A stretch of DNA of 64,000 bases from assembly GCF_004565465.1 (NCBI RefSeq), contig NZ_SRHY01000001.1, forward strand, positions 62,001 to 126,000, in the 5' to 3' direction. This DNA is from Lentibacillus salicampi (GTDB taxonomy: Bacteria; Bacillota; Bacilli; Bacillales; Amphibacillaceae). Below are positions 8,412-17,906 of the stretch, in pieces. The number at the start of each line of letters is the position of its first letter. Position 1 is the stretch's first letter. Made by a program: the position numbers and the translations under genes. Below the pieces are notes generated by a model. It made no database searches and was not told the origin of the DNA. It saw only the letters and a list, made by a program, of their open reading frames with translations.

Positions 8412-9305
8412 GTGTCTACAGTAGCTGAGACAGAAAATAATAATGTAGAAAAGAAGAATAATAGCCGTCTTGCCGAGATAGCTAAAAGTCTCGTAAAAAA
8501 TAAACTATCCGTTTTCGGGTTGGTTATTATTGCGTTGATCTTGCTAACAGCGATATTTACACCCTTGATTACGGACTATGGTCCATATGAGCAAAATCTG
8601 GAAAACACGAAATTAGGCATAGGTTCTGAAGGACATATGTTAGGTACAGATAATTATGGGCGAGATGTGTGGTCGAGAATCGCGCATGGGGCAGGAATAT
8701 CTTTACTGGTAGGTTTAAGTTCGGTAGGGTTCGGATTAATCGGTGGCATTATACTAGGCCTACTTGCTGGATATTATCGTAAATTAGACGGGATTGTTAT
8801 GAGAATAGTGGATTTGTTGTTTGCTTTTCCAGGTATTTTATTGGCGATGTTAGTTATTGCAATGTTAGGAACGAGCCTTGTAAATGTTGTTATTGCTATA
8901 AGTATCTGGTCGATTCCCGGGTGTGCGAGAATTGTTCGGGGGAGTGTGTTGTCCATTAAAAGGCAGGAATACATTCTTGCTATGAAAACAGTAGGAGCCA
9001 GTGATTGGAGAATACTATTCAAGCATATTCTCCCGAACTGTACGGCCCCATTGATTGTTTATGGGACGATGCGGATGGCTACTGCTATTTTGTCAACATC
9101 AGCTCTAAGTTATCTTGGTTTAGGCGCTCAGCCGCCAACGGCAGAATGGGGAGCAATGATAGCAGCCGGACAGGATTTCATGTGGGAAGCACCGCACTTA
9201 GCAGTTATTCCGGGGATAGCCATTATGTTAACGGTTTTTTCATTTAATGTTGTTGGTGATGGAGTGCGTGATGCGCTGGACCCCAATATGGATTTAAATA
9301 ATTAA
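8412..9305 (+). CDS. Peptide ABC transporter permease, DppC/OppC type
   Basis: The GTG start at 8412 follows AAAGGAGG. The 297-residue protein has the DppC-type N-terminal tail, a first membrane helix, the signature GTDNYGRDVWSRIAHGAGIS and an EAA loop (YILAMKTVGASDWRILFKHI). It pairs with the upstream DppB-type permease. Spacing of 15 bp before and 21 bp after indicates a single transcript. Confidence 0.92.
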   Translation: MSTVAETENNNVEKKNNSRLAEIAKSLVKNKLSVFGLVIIALILLTAIFTPLITDYGPYEQNLENTKLGIGSEGHMLGTDNYGRDVWSRIAHGAGISLLVGLSSVGFGLIGGIILGLLAGYYRKLDGIVMRIVDLLFAFPGILLAMLVIAMLGTSLVNVVIAISIWSIPGCARIVRGSVLSIKRQEYILAMKTVGASDWRILFKHILPNCTAPLIVYGTMRMATAILSTSALSYLGLGAQPPTAEWGAMIAAGQDFMWEAPHLAVIPGIAIMLTVFSFNVVGDGVRDALDPNMDLNN

Positions 9306-9326
9306 GATTAGGAGAGGTGTTTTTAA

Positions 9327-10871
9327 ATGAAAAAACAGAAGTTTATTAGTTTAACATTGCTTATTTTTACAGGGATACTTTTAATGGCTGGTTGTAGCGA
9401 TAAGGGTAGCGGGGAAGGGACCTCAGGTAGTCGTGAGGCACCGTCGGAGATTACATATGCGACGACCTCTGACGCAGCAGGACTCTCACCAATTGACACA
9501 AATGATTCGGTTTCTTCCAATGTAACTTATCAGGTATATGAAACCTTGTTCAGACAAAATCCTGAAACGCTTGAGGCTGAACCATTATTAGCCGAATCTT
9601 ACGAGACCCCTAATGAAAACACATGGGAAATTAAATTAAAAGAAGATATTACTTTTCACGATGGCACACCGTTTAATGCCGAAGCAGTGAAGTATACTTT
9701 TGAACAGTTAAAGGACCCTGAAAGGGCTGCCCCGCGTGCGTCATTACTTGAACCGGTTGAATCAATTGAGGTTAAGGATGAGTATACAATCGTTTTGAAA
9801 ACCGAAGAACCATATGGACCTATGCTGGCTTCTCTTAGTCATACGAATGCTGCAATTGTAAGTCCCAAAGCGGATAAAGAAGGAAATATAAATAAAAAGC
9901 CGGTCGGTACAGGGCCATTTGTATTTGAAGAGTGGGCTGAAGGAGACCATATTACATTGAAAAAAAATGAAGATTATTGGCGTGAAGCTCCGGAAATTGA
10001 AACAGTTACATTTAAAGTGGTCCCGGAAGTCTCTACTGCCATTTCAATGCTTGAGACCGGGGAAGTTCAATTTATTGATAAAATACCTTCAGACCATATA
10101 AGTCGTGTAGAATCAATTAATAATGTGGAAGTACAAAAAGCGGAAGGGACTCGAGTTTCCTATTTAGGATTCAACATGGAAAAAGAACCATTCAATGACT
10201 TGAAATTCAGACAGGCTGTTTCCTATGGGTTGAACCAGGAAGCATATGTATCCCAGCTTAATGGTCTTGGACTCCATAATGAAAGCATAATCGGCCCGAA
10301 AGTTTTTGGATATAATGAAGAGGCTAAATCAGCTGGTTATGAATATGACCCTGAAAAAGCGAAGCAAATAATTCAGGAAAATGGTTATGAAGGCCAAGAA
10401 GTAACACTCCTGGCAGCCAATCGTGATAATTACATGAAAATGGCTGAAATCGTTCAATCACAATTAACGGAGATCGGGATAAATGCTTCCATAGAGACAA
10501 TGGAATGGGCCAGCTTTTTGGATACTGCCAGACAAGGTGATTATGAGATGACTTTTCTTGGATGGGCTAATAGCACAGCGGATGGCAGTGAACTACTGTA
10601 TCCAAATTTACACTCTGACAACATTGGTTCATCAAACTATATGCGCTATGACAATAGTGAGTTTGATCAGTTAGTTGAAGAATCCAGAACCTCAGTAGAT
10701 CAGGAACTTAGGAAAGAAAAATTGCACGAAGCTAATTTATTCGCCATAGAAGATGCTCCTATGATCGTTATGGATCACGGCATGGTGACTTTGGCCCATC
10801 ACGAATCAGTCGACGGATTGGTTGTCGACCCAACCGGTATGTGGTCTCTATATCCTGTGAACAGAAAGTAG
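9327..10871 (+). CDS. Peptide/glutathione-type substrate-binding lipoprotein (SBP_bac_5)
   Basis: The N-terminus is a lipoprotein signal peptide with lipobox LMAGC; the mature protein would be anchored outside the membrane. The 514-residue length and motifs (YQVYETLFRQNPETLEAEPL, VGTGPFVFEEW, DLKFRQAVSYGLNQEAY) fit family 5 extracellular binding proteins of Dpp/Opp/Gsi transporters. It delivers the ligand to the DppB/DppC channel. The adjacent gamma-glutamyltransferase raises the possibility that gamma-glutamyl peptides or glutathione are the cargo; the sequence does not prove it. Confidence 0.9.
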   Translation: MKKQKFISLTLLIFTGILLMAGCSDKGSGEGTSGSREAPSEITYATTSDAAGLSPIDTNDSVSSNVTYQVYETLFRQNPETLEAEPLLAESYETPNENTWEIKLKEDITFHDGTPFNAEAVKYTFEQLKDPERAAPRASLLEPVESIEVKDEYTIVLKTEEPYGPMLASLSHTNAAIVSPKADKEGNINKKPVGTGPFVFEEWAEGDHITLKKNEDYWREAPEIETVTFKVVPEVSTAISMLETGEVQFIDKIPSDHISRVESINNVEVQKAEGTRVSYLGFNMEKEPFNDLKFRQAVSYGLNQEAYVSQLNGLGLHNESIIGPKVFGYNEEAKSAGYEYDPEKAKQIIQENGYEGQEVTLLAANRDNYMKMAEIVQSQLTEIGINASIETMEWASFLDTARQGDYEMTFLGWANSTADGSELLYPNLHSDNIGSSNYMRYDNSEFDQLVEESRTSVDQELRKEKLHEANLFAIEDAPMIVMDHGMVTLAHHESVDGLVVDPTGMWSLYPVNRK

Positions 10872-10879
10872 GTGTTGAT

Positions 10880-11881
10880 ATGTCAAGGTTACTTAATGTA
10901 GAGAACTTAGAAACTAACTTTCGAACAGCTGATGGCGAATTGCCGGCTGTTCGAGATATTTCGTTTTCTGTAGATAAAGGAGAAACACTATGCATCGTGG
11001 GAGAATCCGGTTCAGGCAAAAGTATTACTTCATTATCAATCATGGGCCTTCTACCACCGAACGGTTACATTAACGGTGGATCTATCTATTTAGAAAATGA
11101 AAACCTTACCGGAAAACAGGAAGAAGAGATGGAACAGTTAAGAGGTAATAAACTCTCCATGATTTTCCAGGAGCCAATGACTGCCTTGAATCCGGTGTTA
11201 ACGATCGGTTACCAGTTAAGAGAGCCGCTGACCATTCATAAAAACATGTCTAAAAAAGAAGCCAACCAAGCGAGTATTGAACTTCTGGATAAGGTTGGGA
11301 TACCAAATCCCAACGAAAAATTAACTCAATACCCTCATGAATTAAGTGGCGGGATGAGACAGCGGGTTATGATAGCCATGGCATTGGCATGTGAACCTTC
11401 TCTATTAGTTGCGGATGAACCGACCACAGCATTGGATGTAACTATTCAGGCTCAAATATTAGACTTGATCAATGAACTGAAATCCGAAATTGGTATGGGT
11501 GTCATTTTCGTCACGCACGATATGGGTGTTGTTGCTGAAATAGCTGATCGTGTTATGGTTATGTATGCTGGTGAAGTAGTGGAGATGGCGGATGTTGAAA
11601 CCATATTTGAACAACCACAGCATCCATACACACAAGGACTCCTTGATTCGGTACCGGATGTAGATGATATGACTCAAGAATTGAAGGTTATTAAAGGCTC
11701 AATGCCGGGTCTCAATGATGAAATAGGGGGATGTCGATTTCATCCCCGCTGCCCGTTGGCGATGGAGGTCTGTAAGCAAAAAGAGCCTCCTGCTTTTGAA
11801 GTAACGTCTACTCACTATAGTAAATGCTGGCTTCAGGAGGTGAATCAAAGTGGAAAACCAAACGCAATTACTCAAAGTTAA
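10880..11881 (+). CDS. Peptide ABC transporter ATPase, DppD/OppD type
   Basis: I start at ATG 10880, eight bases after the previous stop; an in-frame GTG at 10841 lies inside the upstream gene. Walker A is GESGSGKS, the signature is LSGGMRQR and Walker B ends LLVADEPTTALD. The C-terminal oligopeptide/dipeptide extension contains a CRFHPRCPLAMEVC cysteine segment that binds an iron-sulfur cluster in related transporters. It forms the ATPase pair with the next gene, which overlaps its end by 32 bp. Confidence 0.93.
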   Translation: MSRLLNVENLETNFRTADGELPAVRDISFSVDKGETLCIVGESGSGKSITSLSIMGLLPPNGYINGGSIYLENENLTGKQEEEMEQLRGNKLSMIFQEPMTALNPVLTIGYQLREPLTIHKNMSKKEANQASIELLDKVGIPNPNEKLTQYPHELSGGMRQRVMIAMALACEPSLLVADEPTTALDVTIQAQILDLINELKSEIGMGVIFVTHDMGVVAEIADRVMVMYAGEVVEMADVETIFEQPQHPYTQGLLDSVPDVDDMTQELKVIKGSMPGLNDEIGGCRFHPRCPLAMEVCKQKEPPAFEVTSTHYSKCWLQEVNQSGKPNAITQS

Positions 11882-12821
11882 AAACGTTAAAAAACATTTT
11901 CCTGTAAAAGGTGGTGTTTTTCAAAGGCCCAAGTCTTTTGTAAAAGCAGTTAATGGTGTCGACTTAACTGTATTTGAAGGTGAGACTTTAGGAATTGTAG
12001 GTGAGTCCGGTTGCGGGAAGTCCACACTCGGTAGGTTAGTTATAGGATTGGAAAAACTTACAGAAGGTATGATCGATTTTGGTGGAGAATCTATCGGTGG
12101 TTTGCCGGATCGGCAGTTGAAAAAATACAAAAAGAATTTACAAATGATTTTCCAGGATCCATTTGCATCCCTTAACCCTCGGCAGAAAATCGGTGATGCA
12201 TTGGAAGAAGTTTTTATTATTCATTCGAAACTAAATAAATCTGAATGTAAGACGAAGGTTAAATCACTCCTAAAGGAAGTTGGACTGAAGGAGGAACATT
12301 ATGATAGGTACCCTCATGAATTCAGCGGCGGACAACGACAAAGGGTAGGAATCGCACGAGCGCTTGCCCTCAATCCTTCTTTGATTGTGTGTGATGAAGC
12401 AGTTTCTGCACTTGATGTGTCTGTCCAGGCCCAGATTATAAAACTTCTAAAAAGTCTTCAGGCCAAATATAATTTGACATATCTATTTATTTCACATGAC
12501 TTGGGTGTTGTAAGGCACATGAGCGATCGAGTTCTTGTCATGTATTTGGGGGCTCAGGTAGAACTGGGTCATTCAAATCAAATTTATAACAATCCACTCC
12601 ATCCATATACAAGAGCATTGTTGTCTGCTATTCCGCGGCCGAACCCAAAACATAAGCGGGAAAGGATAAAACTCGAAGGGGATTTGCCAAGTGCCTCTGA
12701 TTATCCCACAGGGTGTCCATTTCACACGCGGTGTCCAATAGCTCAAGACCATTGCGCGCAAGTTGTACCTGAGTGGAGAGAAATAGAAGAAAACCACTTC
12801 GTAGCATGTCACGAAGTTTAA
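11850..12821 (+). CDS. Peptide ABC transporter ATPase, DppF/OppF type
   Basis: The GTG start at 11850 follows AGGAGGTGA inside the end of the DppD-type gene. Walker A is GESGCGKS, the signature FSGGQRQR and Walker B LIVCDEAVSALD. The C-terminus carries the cysteine cluster CPFHTRCPIAQDHC. The 323-residue length is normal. It completes a five-gene importer in the order permease, permease, binding protein, ATPase, ATPase. Confidence 0.93.
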   Translation: MENQTQLLKVKNVKKHFPVKGGVFQRPKSFVKAVNGVDLTVFEGETLGIVGESGCGKSTLGRLVIGLEKLTEGMIDFGGESIGGLPDRQLKKYKKNLQMIFQDPFASLNPRQKIGDALEEVFIIHSKLNKSECKTKVKSLLKEVGLKEEHYDRYPHEFSGGQRQRVGIARALALNPSLIVCDEAVSALDVSVQAQIIKLLKSLQAKYNLTYLFISHDLGVVRHMSDRVLVMYLGAQVELGHSNQIYNNPLHPYTRALLSAIPRPNPKHKRERIKLEGDLPSASDYPTGCPFHTRCPIAQDHCAQVVPEWREIEENHFVACHEV

Positions 12822-12846
12822 TTAAATGAAGGAAGGAAGATGGGGA

Positions 12847-14460
12847 ATGAAAGGTCTAAATCATCTCAATTACCCGTATGCATCGCCAAGATTGTCTGCC
12901 TTTGCAAAGAATGGAATGGTCGCGACTTCTCAGCCACTTGCTTCTCAGGCAGGACTGGATATTTTACGAAAAGGCGGAAATGCCATTGATGCCGCTATTG
13001 CAACAGCTGCTTGCTTGACAGTCGTGGAGCCGACATCGAACGGGATCGGTGGCGATGCGTTTGCGCTTGTTTGGACGAAAGGTAAATTACATGGGCTGAA
13101 TGGAAGTGGGCGTGCACCTGAATCCATTTCAATCGAAGCTGTCCAAAAAAGAGGATATGATGAACTCCCCAAATACGGTTGGATTCCAGTAACGGTGCCC
13201 GGGGCCCCGGCTGCCTGGGCCGATCTTTCCAGAGAGTTTGGTAAGCTGCCGTTTCGGGATGTTCTGCAGCCTGCAATCGATTACGCATGGGAAGGCTTTC
13301 CGGTCTCTCCGACATTGAGCCGATTTTGGAAAAAAGGTTTCAATACATTTAAGAAAAATATGACGGATGAGATGTTTTCCGACTGGTGTGAAACATTTGC
13401 ACCAGATGGAACGGTCCCGAATCCTGGCGACATCTGGTCTTCACTAGGGCATGCCAAGACCCTGGAAAAGATAGCCGAGTCCAACGCCGAATCCTTTTAT
13501 CGGGGCGAACTGGCAGATACGATTGCGTCGTTTTCCAGTCAAAACGGCGGATTTCTGTCAGCTGACGATTTAGCCGCGCACCAGTCCGAATGGGTCGATC
13601 CAATTAATGTCCATTATAGAGGCTATGATGTGTGGGAAATTCCGCCCAATGGCCAGGGGCTCGTGGCGTTGCAGGCGCTTAATATTTTAAAAGAGTTTGG
13701 TTTCCGAGAAAAAGAATCTGTGGATACATACCACAAACAAATCGAAGCAATTAAACTGGCATTTGCCGATGGGCAGGCGCATATCACCGATAGCTATCAT
13801 ATGCGGTATAGTGTAGAAGAATTGCTGAGTGAGGCGTATGCGAGAAGCAGAAAGCAGCTGATAGGTGAGACTGCCGGGCTGCCTGAAGCAGGTGAACCGT
13901 CTCAGGGTGGAACGGTTTATTTAGCTTCTGCCGACAATGAAGGGAATATGGTATCATTTATCCAGAGCAATTACATGGGATTTGGTTCCGGTCTGGTTGT
14001 TCCGGGGACGGGAATAGCCTTGCAGAATAGGGGGCATAATTTTTCCATGGACCCGAAACATGTTAATGCGTTGGAAGGCGGTAAAAGAAGTTACCACACC
14101 ATCATCCCGGGGTTCATGACCCAAGGGAGGCAGCCAGTTGGGCCGTTCGGTGTTATGGGAGGCTTTATGCAGCCACAGGGCCATGTCCAGGTTGTCATGA
14201 ATACCGTTGATTTCGGTTTAACACCACAGGCTGCATTGGATGCGCCAAGGTGGCAATGGTTGAAAGATCGAAACATAGAAGTGGAGAACCGCTTTCCGCA
14301 TCATCTTGCTCAAGGGTTGGCGGAAAAAGAGCATGACGTGTCCGTTCAGCTGGAGCCAAACGGTTTTGGCAGGGGACAGATTATTTGGCGTGACCCGGAT
14401 ACCGGTGTCCTTGTCGGCGGTACGGAAACACGCACAGATGGCGGGGTTGCTTGTTGGTGA
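12847..14460 (+). CDS. Gamma-glutamyltransferase family protein without signal peptide
   Basis: I choose ATG 12847, which follows GAAGGAAG; an earlier ATG at 12826 lacks a good ribosome site. The 537-residue product keeps the Ntn-hydrolase layout: large-subunit motif LRKGGNAIDAAIATAACL and SNGIGGDAF, then the autoprocessing nucleophile Thr356 in QGGTVYLASADNEGNMVSF. There is no signal peptide, so it would act in the cytoplasm, unlike secreted Ggt. It follows the peptide importer by 25 bp and is probably in the same operon, suggesting cleavage of imported gamma-glutamyl peptides. Family members that cleave cephalosporins or other amides are an alternative. Confidence 0.85.
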   Translation: MKGLNHLNYPYASPRLSAFAKNGMVATSQPLASQAGLDILRKGGNAIDAAIATAACLTVVEPTSNGIGGDAFALVWTKGKLHGLNGSGRAPESISIEAVQKRGYDELPKYGWIPVTVPGAPAAWADLSREFGKLPFRDVLQPAIDYAWEGFPVSPTLSRFWKKGFNTFKKNMTDEMFSDWCETFAPDGTVPNPGDIWSSLGHAKTLEKIAESNAESFYRGELADTIASFSSQNGGFLSADDLAAHQSEWVDPINVHYRGYDVWEIPPNGQGLVALQALNILKEFGFREKESVDTYHKQIEAIKLAFADGQAHITDSYHMRYSVEELLSEAYARSRKQLIGETAGLPEAGEPSQGGTVYLASADNEGNMVSFIQSNYMGFGSGLVVPGTGIALQNRGHNFSMDPKHVNALEGGKRSYHTIIPGFMTQGRQPVGPFGVMGGFMQPQGHVQVVMNTVDFGLTPQAALDAPRWQWLKDRNIEVENRFPHHLAQGLAEKEHDVSVQLEPNGFGRGQIIWRDPDTGVLVGGTETRTDGGVACW

Positions 14461-15059
14461 ATAACGAAGGGGAAGTGAACGAAAAAAAGAATATCGGAAA
14501 AAACCAATTGAATCTGTTTCTTGCTTTTTTCCGAGTCGGCATTTTTGGATACGGCGGCGGTCCCGGGTCAATTCCGCTGATCCATAAAGAAGTTGTGGAT
14601 AACTATCAGTGGCTGACTGATGAGGAATTCGGTGATGTTTTGGCGCTTGGAAATACGCTTCCAGGTCCGATTGCGACAAAACTGGCAGGCTATATTGGAC
14701 ACCGCGTATCCGGCATTACAGGGATGATCAATGCGATCATTGCTGTGATATTGCCAACGATTTTTTTAATGATTGTCCTTCTGATGTCACTATCATCTAT
14801 CAGGGACTTTGACTGGGTAAACGGGATGACTGCCGCTGTCCTGCCTGTCGTCGGTGTCATGTTGGCTGTACTGACTTGGCAGTTTTTTAAAAAAGCGGGT
14901 AAAGGAATGGGCTGGATACAGGCGATTGTCATGAGTGCAGTGGTTTTGGTCTTATTGGAAGCAGTGGGGGTTCATCCTGGTATTGTCATAGCAGTTCTCA
15001 TCGCTGCAGCGCTGCTAAAACCTGATAAAGACCGTGCAAAAGAAGGTGATAGGTCATGA
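14451..15059 (+). CDS. Chromate transporter family protein, first half-size subunit
   Basis: The product of about 200 residues is one CHR domain with about five to six membrane segments. It has the family signature FFRVGIFGYGGGPGSIPLIH and the GNTLPGPIATKLAGYIGHRV motif. Short CHR proteins work as pairs encoded side by side (as ywrA/ywrB in Bacillus subtilis) and export chromate or related anions. The start is uncertain: TTG 14451 overlaps the gamma-glutamyltransferase end, and GTG 14457 or 14475 are alternatives; translation is probably coupled. The second subunit overlaps its stop by 4 bp. Confidence 0.87.
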   Translation: MLVNNEGEVNEKKNIGKNQLNLFLAFFRVGIFGYGGGPGSIPLIHKEVVDNYQWLTDEEFGDVLALGNTLPGPIATKLAGYIGHRVSGITGMINAIIAVILPTIFLMIVLLMSLSSIRDFDWVNGMTAAVLPVVGVMLAVLTWQFFKKAGKGMGWIQAIVMSAVVLVLLEAVGVHPGIVIAVLIAAALLKPDKDRAKEGDRS

Positions 15060-15586
15060 TGCTTTACTGGAATATTTTCGTCGCTTTTTTTATCCCCGGA
15101 ATTCTGGGATATGGTGGCGGTCCCGCATCGATTCCACTGATTGAAAATGAGGTTGTCCAGCGTTTCGGATGGATGTCCGTCCAGGAATTCAGTGAAGTGC
15201 TGGCGCTTAGCAACGCGCTCCCTGGGCCGCTTGCTACTAAAATGGCCGGGTATATCGGATTTGAGGTTGGCGGAATCCCGGGCGCCATCGTGGCTGTATT
15301 TGCAACGGTTGCGCCATCGTTGATACTAATGATTTTGTTGCTCGGACTTTTGTATAAATACAAAAACTCGCCAAAAGTAAAAAGGCTTACGTTATATGTG
15401 CGTCCGGTCATTGCCATTTTGCTGGGCATGATGGCATGGCGTTTTTTCGTTGATTCGTATGACGGGATCGGTATCTGGCAGACGGCTTTTCTTATCGTGG
15501 CCGGTTACCTGCTGCTGGAGCGGGTCAAAGTACACCCAGCCTTTGTGATTGCGGGAACGCTGGTGTACGGCGGGTTTGTACTGTAA
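15056..15586 (+). CDS. Chromate transporter family protein, second half-size subunit
   Basis: The 176-residue protein is the partner CHR domain, with PGILGYGGGPASIPLIENEV and SNALPGPLATKMAGYIGFEV. ATG 15056 shares ATGA with the preceding stop, typical of tight translational coupling. The two are expected to form a heteromeric anion exporter in opposite membrane orientations. It is the last gene of the operon that starts at 7455; a terminator follows at 15736. Confidence 0.88.
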   Translation: MMLYWNIFVAFFIPGILGYGGGPASIPLIENEVVQRFGWMSVQEFSEVLALSNALPGPLATKMAGYIGFEVGGIPGAIVAVFATVAPSLILMILLLGLLYKYKNSPKVKRLTLYVRPVIAILLGMMAWRFFVDSYDGIGIWQTAFLIVAGYLLLERVKVHPAFVIAGTLVYGGFVL

Positions 15587-15735
15587 TCCATTCACGGTCG
15601 ATGAAAGTACCATATATGGATGTGGATGGTTCTCACACGAGTTTAAGGGAATCCTGCACGCGTTCGGGGATCATCCATAAGACGATTTGGTCGGGTTTAA
15701 TTGCTATATTTCCATTCTTGTTTATTGTGTCACGG

Positions 15736-15774
15736 ACGCATTCCTTTTATAGGGAGTGCGTTCTTTTTAATTTT
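15736..15774 (+). terminator. Rho-independent terminator of the peptide/chromate operon
   Basis: ACGCATTCC pairs with GGAGTGCGT (one G-T pair) and is followed by TCTTTTTAATTTT. It lies 150 bp after the last chromate transporter gene. Confidence 0.75.
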
Positions 15775-15807
15775 CGTGGCTTTCAGCAACAAAATCATAT
15801 AAACGTA

Positions 15808-15857
15808 TTGCTTTGTTCTGTTTTATCTTGTATACTGTGTATATCATATAGACACAG
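15808..15857 (+). promoter_or_regulatory. Promoter and likely operator of the YtrA-type operon
   Basis: TTGCTT at 15808-15813 and TATACT at 15831-15836 are spaced by 17 bp. Immediately downstream, GTGTATAT and ATATAGACAC form an imperfect inverted repeat (15838-15857), well placed for autorepression by the GntR regulator encoded next. Confidence 0.6.
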
Positions 15858-15914
15858 AAGAGGATATTTGTGAAAGGATACGGAACGATTTATTTAGCAA
15901 GGGGGTGTTCTGAT

Positions 15915-16298
15915 GTGCTGATACATATTTCGCAAACGAGTTCGACACCGATGTATGAACAAGTATTATCGGAAATACAGCGGCTGATTGTCATGGGACA
16001 TATGAAGCCGGATGAAATGCTGCCTTCGATCCGCGAATTATCAAAAGAGCTGATGACGAGCGGGATTACGATTCGGAGAGCATACCAGGAGCTGGAACGA
16101 TCCGGGTTTATTTACACACGAAAAGGAAAGGGCAGTTTTGTATCAACATTAAGTGAGGAAAAACTGGCCAAGTGGAAGCTGGATCAAGTGCGGGTACCCC
16201 TTTTGGAATCGGTTGTGCAGGCGAAAAAGTTAAACCTGGAGGAAGAACAGTTCCAGGATCTGATTAAACACATATGGCAGGAAACGGATGAACACTGA
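15915..16298 (+). CDS. GntR family regulator, YtrA subfamily
   Basis: I choose GTG 15915, seven bases after AAGGGGGTG, giving 127 residues, the usual size of the YtrA subfamily. The winged helix runs from TPMYEQVLSEIQRLIVMGHM through LPSIRELSKELMTSGITIRR; a short C-terminal helical dimerisation tail follows. YtrA-type regulators repress the ABC transporter operon they head and are released by envelope stress or certain antibiotics. The ABC ATPase follows after 16 bp. Confidence 0.88.
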   Translation: MLIHISQTSSTPMYEQVLSEIQRLIVMGHMKPDEMLPSIRELSKELMTSGITIRRAYQELERSGFIYTRKGKGSFVSTLSEEKLAKWKLDQVRVPLLESVVQAKKLNLEEEQFQDLIKHIWQETDEH

Positions 16299-16314
16299 CA
16301 GGAGGGAAAAAACG

Positions 16315-17196
16315 ATGAACAATCATGATGAGCGGACTTTATTGGAAGTGAATGGTCTCACTAAATCGTATTTAGATTTTCAATTACGGGACGTTAATAT
16401 TCAAGTGCCGGCTGGAACGATTATGGGGTTTCTCGGTCGGAATGGTGCGGGGAAGAGTACGATGATGAAAGCCATTATGGATCTAATCAAGCGGGATGAA
16501 GGTGACATTCGAGTCCTGGGCATGTCCATGCCAGAAGAGGAGGTGGCTGTGAAAGAACAGGTGGGCTATGTCGGGGATACGCCGCTTTTGAACAATGCAT
16601 GGACAATGGAACGGACACTAAGTTTTGCCCGTCATTTTTATCCGAACTGGGATCAGGAAGCTGTCGACCGGAATTTAGAGCGATTTCAGGTTCCATTTGA
16701 TAAAAAAATAAGTGAGCTGTCCAAAGGGATGAAGGTCAAGGCGTCGCTTATACTGGCAATGGCCCACCAGCCGAAATTGCTGCTGCTTGACGAACCGACA
16801 TCCGGACTGGACCCTGTTGTGCGAACAGAAGTTTTGGAACTTTTACTGGATTTTGTTCAGGATGAAAGCCGGGGTGTTCTGTTTTCATCTCATATAACGT
16901 CCGATGTGGAAAAAATCGCGGACTGGGTGACGGTCATTAATGATGGTGAAATTCTTTTTAGCGAAGATAAGGAGTCCCTTTTGGATCGGTACCGGCGGAT
17001 TGTGATTCCCGGAAACGGTGGTGGAAAAGCGGTGGAAACCCCATTGCTTTTTAATTGTCAGTCAACTATGGGTGGTTATGTTGGCTATACGGATCGTTTT
17101 GACAGGTTTCAAAAAGTTGCCTCAGGAAAGTGGCGTTCGGAACGCTTGACATTGGAGGAATTGTTCGTGCTGCTGACGGGACGGAAGGGGGAGTAA
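16315..17196 (+). CDS. ABC transporter ATP-binding protein (YtrB-like)
   Basis: ATG 16315 follows CAGGAGGG; an in-frame ATG at 16288 overlaps the regulator and is less likely. The 293-residue ATPase has Walker A GRNGAGKS, signature LSKGMKVKASL and Walker B LLLLDEPTSGLDP, with the H-loop in LFSSHITSDVEK. It is an export-type ATPase for the ABC-2-like permeases encoded downstream. The operon resembles ytrABCDEF, but here one ATPase serves up to four permease genes. Confidence 0.9.
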   Translation: MNNHDERTLLEVNGLTKSYLDFQLRDVNIQVPAGTIMGFLGRNGAGKSTMMKAIMDLIKRDEGDIRVLGMSMPEEEVAVKEQVGYVGDTPLLNNAWTMERTLSFARHFYPNWDQEAVDRNLERFQVPFDKKISELSKGMKVKASLILAMAHQPKLLLLDEPTSGLDPVVRTEVLELLLDFVQDESRGVLFSSHITSDVEKIADWVTVINDGEILFSEDKESLLDRYRRIVIPGNGGGKAVETPLLFNCQSTMGGYVGYTDRFDRFQKVASGKWRSERLTLEELFVLLTGRKGE

Positions 17197-17199
17197 ACA

Positions 17200-17881
17200 G
17201 TGAACATGTTAATGCAACGGGAAATGGAAGGGGACGTTGCTTCTGGTTTTGGGGATAAAGCTGTAAGCTATATGCTGTTTGGAATCATATCGATTTTATT
17301 AACGTGGGTTCTTGGTCCAAAGGTTACAGGTGTATTCGATATAAATAGCATGAATCAACTTGTATCCATTATGTGTCTGCTGATCACGGTCAGTAGTATG
17401 AGTAGTAAGTTAGAGGAGGATCACGCCAATCGGCAACTATCCTTTTTACAAACATTGCCCGTAAGTAAACGTCAAATCGTCCATGTCAAGTTTCAGCATT
17501 TACTTTTGAACGGGTGTCTTATGTTTGTTTGGCTGTCTGTTGTCACGTCTGTGAATTTGTTTATAAGCAAAAGTTGGACCCTGGAATCGTGGATACAAGT
17601 ATGGGGGTTTACTGTTTATAGAAACAATGGTCCTGCTTCGCTTTTTTTGGAGAGGTTATCAGGGCCTTAAGGGGGTCTTTTATTTATCCGCAGCAGTTTG
17701 GGCGATTCCCTTGGGTCTGACGGCACAGACTGTTCTATCAAGCGGTCTGGTTTGGGGGATGGCTTTCGTAATAGCTGTTATTCTATATCTTTTTAGCTGG
17801 TGGCTCGCAGTACGAAAAATTAACGCAAAAGGATTTCCTGAAGAAAACAGCGATAATTCCTCTACAGAAGAGATTTCTTAA
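17200..17881 (+). pseudogene. ABC-2-type permease, first tandem paralogue, frameshifted
   Basis: GTG 17200 follows GGGGGAG. The first part (RSMSSKLEEDH-type region, then LSFLQTLPVSKRQIVHVKFQ) matches the two following permeases. The frame ends at 17670 after QVWGFTVYRNNG. A second frame from about 17610 reads LLFIETMVLLRFFWRGYQGL and continues to KINAKGFPEENS at 17881, the same C-terminal signature as the paralogues. The break lies at a G5 run near 17604-17608, where one more base would restore the frame. Either the gene is inactivated or the run is miscalled; an intact product would be about 227 residues. Confidence 0.75.
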
Positions 17882-17906
17882 TTCCGGAAGAAAGGGGGTT
17901 TGCCCA

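Noticed and set aside
12945..13603. Long minus-strand ORFs inside the gamma-glutamyltransferase gene
   Set aside because: They are antisense shadows of a strongly supported coding frame and have no ribosome sites.
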